Assembly: GCA_016205125.1 (NCBI GenBank) | Contig: JACQJE010000001.1 | Location: 1 to 8,906, forward strand | Direction of reading: 5' to 3' | From: Deltaproteobacteria bacterium | GTDB lineage: Bacteria > Bdellovibrionota > O2-12-FULL-43-9 > JACQJE01 | DNA: 8,906 bases | In this document: positions 4,763 through 8,906 of the stretch, piece by piece | Position numbering within the stretch: the first letter of the stretch is position 1 | Layout: every line of letters begins with the position of its first letter | The notes under the pieces: model-generated | Seen by the model: the letters and a program-made list of their open reading frames with translations, nothing else | Database searches by the model: none | What the model was told of the DNA's origin: nothing | Made by a program: the position numbers and the translations under genes

Positions 4763-6077
4763 AGAGGTCGGGGAAGAGTCCTTTTGGGTCGAGGCGTTTC
4801 TTTGCCTTTTGATAGTTTTCCTGATGGTAAATGGTCCAGAACTCCTGGCGCGTAAAGTGGTTGCGTGAAATGAGCGTTTTGATCCCGTCAAATTCCAGCG
4901 TCTTCTTCTCCAGAAGAATGGAGTAATCGATGCGGGCGTCGCTGTTCGGTTTTCCGTAAATGGCGCAGTCGATGAAGAGATCATCTTTCATCCGCGCCGC
5001 GTGCGGATCTGAGACCCAGGGATAGATCCGGGGGATGCGATAAGGGATGACCCAGAGTGGGTAGAAATCAAACTCTTCCCGGTACCAGAGGAAGAACTCG
5101 CGAAAACGCTTCGATGGGATGAAGACATCGCAGACAACATCGGGGCGTTTCTTTAGCTCCAACAGCCATTTCAGGCGCATGGACCACTGAATGAGACGGG
5201 TGGAGCCGAGCAGACATTTTCCAAAGAGGAGTCTCGGGATTCTTTTCTCCATGAATGGAATGGTCCTGGTCAGCCAGTGGCATTCGGTGTCGTAGCGGAA
5301 GAAATAGTCATAGGTCGTGAGGTAATCTTCTTTTCGCGCAAGCGTGCTTTTGTAAAAGATATTCAGCCAGCGATAGTTATTTGTGTAGGGCGCAGAATCG
5401 GCAAATTCGCCCAGGCAGAGGACAAAATCCTGCGGCGTATGCGCGATGGCATCGATAAAGTCGAAGGGTGCGCCAGATTGACAGGCCTGAAACAGCGCCC
5501 GCTCAAAGGGTTCAAAGTGATCAAATCTTTTGTAAGCCAGTTTTACAAAGGGTTTTGCGGGGATAAGGCGGAAGGTGAGTTGGGTCAGGATGCCAAGCGT
5601 GCCGTAAGAGCCGTGGATCATGTTAAAGAGAAGAGGATCCTTTGAAGGGGAGCAGGTGACAATCTCTCCATCGCCGGTAATGACTTCGTATTCGAGAGCG
5701 CTGTCGTGAAACCCCCCATATTTGTAAGACATCGATTCGACTGAACAGCCGGCAACGGCGCCCCCCAGCGTAATCCCCTCCAGTTCAGGAACCACTGTGG
5801 GGGCGAGACCGACTTTGAGGGTTTCCTTGACGAGTTCTGAGAAGGAGATTCCGGGTTCAGCTCTGCATATTCTCTGCTGAAGATCGATTTCCAGGATGTT
5901 GTTGAGTGATGAGATATCGATTGGTTCCCCTCGGAAGCGGGAATCTCCCGGAAGGGGGACAAAATGAGAAACCCCCCCTTTATGAATGTGAATTGGACGG
6001 CGCTTTGCCAGCGCCTTTCTTATCTGCTGAGCGATCGTTTTGACTTTTGCGTCATGATTGGTTTTCTGATCTGGCAT
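4692..6077 (-). CDS. FAD-binding oxidoreductase, DHCR24 / delta(24)-sterol reductase-like
   Basis: A 461-residue flavoprotein of the FAD_binding_4 (VAO/PCMH) superfamily. The FAD domain spans about residues 20-175: HIHKGGVSHFVPLPG (30-44), IDISSLNNI, AEPG at 73-76, then ELEGITLGGAVAGCSVESMS (98-117) with SYKYGGFHD, and HGSYGTLGILTQLTFRL (155-171). The block from EGITLGG to KYG and the following ALEYEVITGDGEIVTC closely parallel human DHCR24, which reduces the side-chain double bond of desmosterol. The true substrate here is unknown. The domain ends naturally around LFPDLYEKF. The last 20 residues, from FHPSQTP on, run through the hicB remnant in another frame and are probably acquired. TGGAAA (6109-6114), a 17-bp spacer and TATACA (6086-6091) on the minus strand place transcription within 2 nt of the ATG. 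There is no Shine-Dalgarno sequence. Confidence 0.88.
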   Translation of the reverse strand: MPDQKTNHDAKVKTIAQQIRKALAKRRPIHIHKGGVSHFVPLPGDSRFRGEPIDISSLNNILEIDLQQRICRAEPGISFSELVKETLKVGLAPTVVPELEGITLGGAVAGCSVESMSYKYGGFHDSALEYEVITGDGEIVTCSPSKDPLLFNMIHGSYGTLGILTQLTFRLIPAKPFVKLAYKRFDHFEPFERALFQACQSGAPFDFIDAIAHTPQDFVLCLGEFADSAPYTNNYRWLNIFYKSTLARKEDYLTTYDYFFRYDTECHWLTRTIPFMEKRIPRLLFGKCLLGSTRLIQWSMRLKWLLELKKRPDVVCDVFIPSKRFREFFLWYREEFDFYPLWVIPYRIPRIYPWVSDPHAARMKDDLFIDCAIYGKPNSDARIDYSILLEKKTLEFDGIKTLISRNHFTRQEFWTIYHQENYQKAKKRLDPKGLFPDLYEKFHPSQTPCSTKFFRENSASH

Positions 6078-6085
6078 GATGACTC

Positions 6086-6114
6086 TGTATAATGCGTTTT
6101 GTGTCCATTTTCCA
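6086..6114 (-). promoter_or_regulatory. Candidate promoter of the FAD oxidoreductase gene
   Basis: On the minus strand TGGAAA (6109-6114) and TATACA (6086-6091) are 17 bp apart, each matching consensus at four of six bases. The -10 ends 8 nt before the ATG, the same spacing as in the MBL hydrolase gene, implying a leaderless or nearly leaderless mRNA. Confidence 0.4.
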
Positions 6115-6179
6115 GAAGAATTTTGGTCAATATTCGGTAAATTGGCGGGCCAAGGAGTCTGTCAGAGAAATCCATTTTT

Positions 6180-6303
6180 CCCTCTCCCCTTGTGGGAGAG
6201 GGAAGGGTGAGGGGTGAAGCTGTGAAAAACTGGAACCTCGCTTTGGATTGTTTGTTGCGGAGTTTCACCCTCCCCTTTTTCCCCTCCCATCAAGGGAGGG
6301 GAA
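6180..6303. repeat. Pair of REP-like units in inverted orientation (BIME-like)
   Basis: Unit A has hairpin CCCTCTCCC (6180-6188)/GGGAGAGGG (6194-6202) followed by AAGGGTGAGGGGTGAA. Unit B, read on the minus strand, has TTCCCCTCCC/GGGAGGGGAA (6294-6303 and 6279-6288) followed by a GGGGAGGGTGAA tail (6264-6275). The two share the layout hairpin, TTGT or TTGAT loop, then GGGTGAA tail. They face each other across a 44-bp linker between the deoB and FAD oxidase genes. The 880-973 core is a third relative. Such paired units are typical of REP/BIME elements. Confidence 0.8.
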
Positions 6304-6315
6304 TTAAGATTTTTT

Positions 6316-7551
6316 TCAAATTTGAGCATTATTCCGGCTCCTAGCTCGAAGAATCGACATAAAACTTTCTCCGGAAAGAATCGCGGCTGTCTCCTTAGGG
6401 AGTTCAAAGAGATCTGCCAAGGTAACTGCCAAATCAGAAAAGCTCTTTCGAATGCCAAGGGGGCGGCCCTTCTGGTGGCTTGGCCCATAAGCAAGAAGCG
6501 GGACATATTCGCGGGTATGGTCTGTTCCGGGAGCCGTCGGGTCGCATCCGTGATCGGCGGTAATAAAGAGCCAATCCTCCACTCTGAGAAGGGGGAGGAG
6601 ATCGCCCAGCAACCGATCGAAAGTCTCCAGGGCGCCCGCATATCCTTTTGGGTCTCTCCGGTGCCCATAGAGCATGTCAAAATCAACTAAATTCGCAAAA
6701 ACAAAACCTCTGCTCACCCCCCGGTCTTGCACCAGCTCCTTCACCATTTTCATGCTCGAGACATTGTCTTTGGTCGGCTCCGATCGGCTTATCCCCTTCC
6801 CCGAGAAAATATCAGAGATCTTACCGACGCCTGTGACTGGCCAGCCTGCAGTCAAAAGGAGGTCAAGAACCGTATCTTTTGGCGGGGGAACCGCATAATC
6901 TCTCCGATCCGCCGTCCGCTTAAAAGCCCCGGGACTCCCAATAAACGGGCGGGCAATCACCCTTCCAATCCGGTAAGGATCAGAGAGTCTCCTTGCTATT
7001 TGACAGAGTTCATAGAGCCGGCTCAATGAAAGGATCTCTTCGTGTGCCGCAATTTGAAAAACACTATCCCCCGACGTGTAGACAATAGGATAGCCTGTTC
7101 GCATATGCTCTTCGCCCAGTTGCGCGATGATTTCAGTTCCCGAAGCAGGGATATTTCCGAGAACCCCCTTCAGACTCCCCTCATGACAGAAAGCATGAAT
7201 GAGCTCCTGGGGAAAACCGTGAGGAAAGAGAGCAAAGCCCTTTTTCAGAGGGCATCCCGCCATTTCCCAATGGCCGGTCGTCGTATCTTTTCCATCGGAG
7301 ACTTCGGCCATCTTCCCGTAGAATCCTGCGGGATGAGGAATCGGAGTCACTCCCGGAATGTCATCAATCCATCCAAGCCCAAGTTTCTCCAGATTCGGGA
7401 GGCGCAGACCCCCCACCGCTTCCCCCGTGTGCTTGAGTGTATGGGTACCTCGATCCCCAAATCGCTCCGAGTCGGGCATCGCTCCAATCCCGACGCTGTC
7501 TAACACGATGATGATGGCTCTTGTTGCTGTTGATGGGGATCTATTGGACAT
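6316..7551 (-). CDS. deoB: Phosphopentomutase
   Basis: A 411-residue enzyme that interconverts (deoxy)ribose 1-phosphate and 5-phosphate in the cytoplasm, feeding nucleoside breakdown products to DeoC. It belongs to the alkaline phosphatase superfamily with two Mn ions. By spacing against the Bacillus cereus enzyme the ligands are D18 (VLDSVGIGAMPD), D292, H297 (VDFDMLYGHRRD), D333, H334 (ITADHGCDPTAPGTDHTRE) and H345. The phospho-accepting Thr is probably T91 in GKDTTTGHWEM. Length and motifs are complete. There is no Shine-Dalgarno sequence. A TATAGA hexamer (7559-7564, minus strand) lies 7 nt before the ATG. deoC lies 112 bp upstream on the same strand, separated by a 27-bp inverted repeat, so the two may be cotranscribed despite the insertion. 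Confidence 0.97.
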   Translation of the reverse strand: MSNRSPSTATRAIIIVLDSVGIGAMPDSERFGDRGTHTLKHTGEAVGGLRLPNLEKLGLGWIDDIPGVTPIPHPAGFYGKMAEVSDGKDTTTGHWEMAGCPLKKGFALFPHGFPQELIHAFCHEGSLKGVLGNIPASGTEIIAQLGEEHMRTGYPIVYTSGDSVFQIAAHEEILSLSRLYELCQIARRLSDPYRIGRVIARPFIGSPGAFKRTADRRDYAVPPPKDTVLDLLLTAGWPVTGVGKISDIFSGKGISRSEPTKDNVSSMKMVKELVQDRGVSRGFVFANLVDFDMLYGHRRDPKGYAGALETFDRLLGDLLPLLRVEDWLFITADHGCDPTAPGTDHTREYVPLLAYGPSHQKGRPLGIRKSFSDLAVTLADLFELPKETAAILSGESFMSILRARSRNNAQI

Positions 7552-7567
7552 GACGGGTTCTATATTT

Positions 7568-7623
7568 TTGTCATCCTGAGCGAAGCGAAGGATCCAGATC
7601 CTTCGCTTCGCTCAGGATGACAA
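7568..7623. repeat. 27-bp perfect inverted repeat, copy 2, between deoC and deoB
   Basis: Arms 7568-7594 and 7597-7623 are perfect reverse complements with only 2 nt (CA) between them. They carry the same TCATCCTGAGCGAAGCGAAG sequence as the 1340-1425 element. In a deoC-deoB mRNA this would be a near-continuous hairpin ending a few bases upstream of the deoB -10-like hexamer. It could act as a processing or stability boundary inside the operon. Confidence 0.9.
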
Positions 7624-7650
7624 TACTGCCTCAGGATGGCAATACTCTGC
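7611..7650. repeat. Partial tandem duplication at the edge of the inverted repeat
   Basis: CTCAGGATGACAATACTGC (7611-7629) is followed directly by a second copy (7630-7650) with one substitution (GAC to GGC) and a 2-nt insertion. The duplication takes in the outer end of the right arm and its flank, so it arose after the repeat was in place or during its insertion. Confidence 0.75.
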
Positions 7651-7663
7651 GGGTCGGACAATC

Positions 7664-8323
7664 TCACTGCTTCACTTCCTGTAAAATCGAGAGCCAATGG
7701 CTGGTACCGATGCGGGAAGCTCCGGCTTCCACCAATGCTTCCAATTGAGCGAGGGTCTTGATTCCGCCGCTCGCCTTAATTCCAACCCGATGACCCACCA
7801 CCGATTTGATGAGTTGGACATCTTCCACAGCAGCGCCACCCGGCCCAAATCCTGTGCAAGTCTTCACAAACGCCGCGCCTCCAGCCTGCACGAGTGAGGC
7901 CGCCACCACTTTTTCTTCGCGAGAGAGCATTCCAGTTTCAATGATAACTTTCACCGGGACAGGGGCGACCGCCTCCACCACACCGGCAATATCATCGAGG
8001 ACCAGCCGGAGATCTCCCATCTTGAGAGCCGCGATATTCATGACCATATCGATTTCCCTGGCTCCAAGATTCACTGCTTCTTTTGCTGAAACAGCTTTAG
8101 CATGGGGTGTTTCAGCCCCAAATGGAAAACTGACAACCGTAATCGGCTTGACTTGCGACTTGGCTAATTTTTCAGCCACAAGAGGCACATAGGGCTGTTG
8201 GACGCAAACAGCCGCCACCTTAAATTTCATTGCGTCATCGCAGAGTTTCTCAAGAGTCGTGAGTGACGGATCCAGTGTGAGAAGCGTGGCATCAAAATAT
8301 TGAGCAAGATCTTTTGCATTCAT
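7664..8323 (-). CDS. deoC: Deoxyribose-phosphate aldolase
   Basis: A class I aldolase that cleaves 2-deoxyribose 5-phosphate to glyceraldehyde 3-phosphate and acetaldehyde, the last step of deoxynucleoside catabolism. The product has 219 residues and a TIM barrel fold. Schiff-base lysine K154 lies in FVKTCTGFGPGGA. K183 is in GIKASGGI and D92 in REIDMVMN, so the catalytic Lys-Lys-Asp set is complete. The N-terminal family motif, usually IDHTLL, reads FDATLL here, so the His is replaced. The chosen ATG (8321-8323) has GGGAGGG 4 nt upstream. An in-frame ATG nine codons earlier lies ahead of that Shine-Dalgarno sequence and is less likely. It is upstream of deoB on the same strand and divergent from the acylphosphatase gene across 146 bp. 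Confidence 0.96.
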   Translation of the reverse strand: MNAKDLAQYFDATLLTLDPSLTTLEKLCDDAMKFKVAAVCVQQPYVPLVAEKLAKSQVKPITVVSFPFGAETPHAKAVSAKEAVNLGAREIDMVMNIAALKMGDLRLVLDDIAGVVEAVAPVPVKVIIETGMLSREEKVVAASLVQAGGAAFVKTCTGFGPGGAAVEDVQLIKSVVGHRVGIKASGGIKTLAQLEALVEAGASRIGTSHWLSILQEVKQ

Positions 8324-8374
8324 GACACCCTCCCTTAACAATCTGTACATGGCAGATCAAAACAGATGCTCCTG

Positions 8375-8404
8375 ACCGTATCCTAAAGGGTGGTGTGCCG
8401 TCAA
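8375..8404 (-). promoter_or_regulatory. Weak candidate promoter of deoC
   Basis: TTGACG (8399-8404, minus strand) is a good -35, but the hexamer 18 bp on, TACGGT (8375-8380), is a poor -10. Between it and the gene, ATCTGT (8341-8346) and ACAGAT (8362-8367) form a spaced 6-bp inverted repeat that could be an operator. All of this is tentative. Confidence 0.25.
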
Positions 8405-8469
8405 GAAAACCATCGCTGAGAGGGGGTTGACTTGACCTTCTTTATGAGATCCGATACCCAATTCTAAAT

Positions 8470-8745
8470 ATGGAACATCGCCGTCTCTCTGCGATCATTG
8501 CCGGCCGCGTACAAGGGGTCTTCTACCGGGCGAACACAGAGGCCGCAGCCAAAAAACTCGGCCTCACCGGCTGGGTGAGAAACTTGCCAAATGGGCGCGT
8601 AGAACTTGTTGCCGAAGGGCCGCAACAGGCACTCGAAAAACTGCTTGAGTGGTGCCGGCAGGGGCCTCCTCTCGCGCGAGTCACAGAGATCAAAGAGAGC
8701 TGGGAAGAAGCAACAGGGGAATTCAAAGATTTCTCCGTTCTTTAG
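8470..8745 (+). CDS. Acylphosphatase
   Basis: A 91-residue protein, the normal length of the family, which hydrolyses carboxyl-phosphate bonds such as acetyl phosphate or 1,3-bisphosphoglycerate in the cytosol. The signature GRVQGVFYR spans 12-20 with catalytic R20, and GWVRNLPNGRVELVAEG (34-50) contains catalytic N38. The ferredoxin-like fold is complete. The Shine-Dalgarno sequence is poor. TTGACC (8432-8437) could be a -35, but no good -10 is visible. It is the only plus-strand gene in the right third of the window and is divergent from deoC. The symbol acyP/yccX is commonly used for homologues, but I leave it blank because nothing in the sequence selects one. Confidence 0.95.
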   Translation: MEHRRLSAIIAGRVQGVFYRANTEAAAKKLGLTGWVRNLPNGRVELVAEGPQQALEKLLEWCRQGPPLARVTEIKESWEEATGEFKDFSVL

Positions 8746-8906
8746 AAGGGCCGCAATAATTTTGTCTTTGCTTTCAGTGTTCATCCCGAAATGCCAATCG
8801 TCATGAGGCCATGAGTGGAAATTGAATTTTTAAAGTTCCCATCCGGAAATAGAATGCGTATCGAGGACAAGCGAAAAGTTGAGTGTCGAGGCAGAAGGGG
8901 AAAAAT
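8746..8906. other. Right-edge spacer, nothing supported
   Basis: After the acylphosphatase stop I see no hairpin terminator, RNA gene or repeat. An 18-codon open frame starting with ATG at 8854 runs off the edge but has no convincing ribosome binding site. Confidence 0.4.

Noticed and set aside
4598..4984. Whole 128-codon minus-strand frame as a HicB gene
   Set aside because: Only the last 40 or so codons match HicB. The upstream part is an out-of-frame shadow of the FAD oxidase and is low-complexity.
7042..7503. Plus-strand 153-codon frame opposite deoB
   Set aside because: It is antisense to conserved deoB catalytic coding and encodes no recognisable protein. The same holds for the other long frames antisense to the kinase, oxidase and deoC genes.
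7664..8350. Longer deoC with nine extra N-terminal residues
   Set aside because: The upstream ATG lies ahead of the strong GGGAGGG, which is positioned for the ATG at 8321-8323.
8854..8906. Gene starting at the right edge (ATG at 8854)
   Set aside because: Only 18 codons are visible, with no convincing ribosome binding site or recognisable sequence.

Overview
The window is bacterial chromosomal DNA of moderate GC. It carries ten intact protein genes, one tRNA gene, a relic of an antitoxin gene, one doubtful 22-codon ORF and an unusual density of small inverted-repeat elements between genes. A lipobox signal peptide on one product suggests a cell with a lipoprotein pathway, probably Gram-negative. 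Repeat-rich spacers, a sterol-reductase-like flavoprotein and a dCK/dGK-type deoxynucleoside kinase together suggest an uncultured or environmental lineage. I cannot name the phylum from sequence alone.

Layout. Left part (1-2081, all minus strand): a deoxynucleoside kinase, a 97-residue protein of unknown function and a metallo-beta-lactamase-fold hydrolase. They are separated by a 94-bp repeat with 21-bp terminal inverted repeats and by a 28-bp perfect inverted repeat. Then comes a 75-bp divergent promoter region, a plus-strand lipoprotein (2157-2900), and a convergent hot-dog thioesterase that overlaps it by 14 bp. Centre (3337-4760): an AT-richer island with a palindrome, a very small ORF, a long imperfect hairpin, tRNA-His(GTG), a zeta-toxin-like P-loop kinase gene coupled to a 63-codon gene (a likely toxin-antitoxin pair), and a truncated HicB antitoxin. 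Right part (minus strand): a DHCR24-like FAD oxidoreductase, a paired REP-like element, deoB (phosphopentomutase), a second copy of the 27/28-bp inverted repeat, and deoC (deoxyribose-phosphate aldolase). A divergent plus-strand acylphosphatase closes the window.

How the genes fit together. deoC and deoB act in consecutive steps of deoxyribose phosphate breakdown, and the deoxynucleoside kinase about 5.5 kb away serves the opposing salvage branch. The rest look like independent housekeeping or accessory genes. The most system-like unit is the kinase plus small protein at 3798-4596, which has a perfect 12-bp palindrome just ahead of its ribosome binding site and a hicB remnant immediately after it. 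Two kinds of gene start occur here. Some genes have strong Shine-Dalgarno sequences. Four others lack one and instead have a -10-like hexamer 7-8 nt before the ATG, as expected for leaderless mRNAs.
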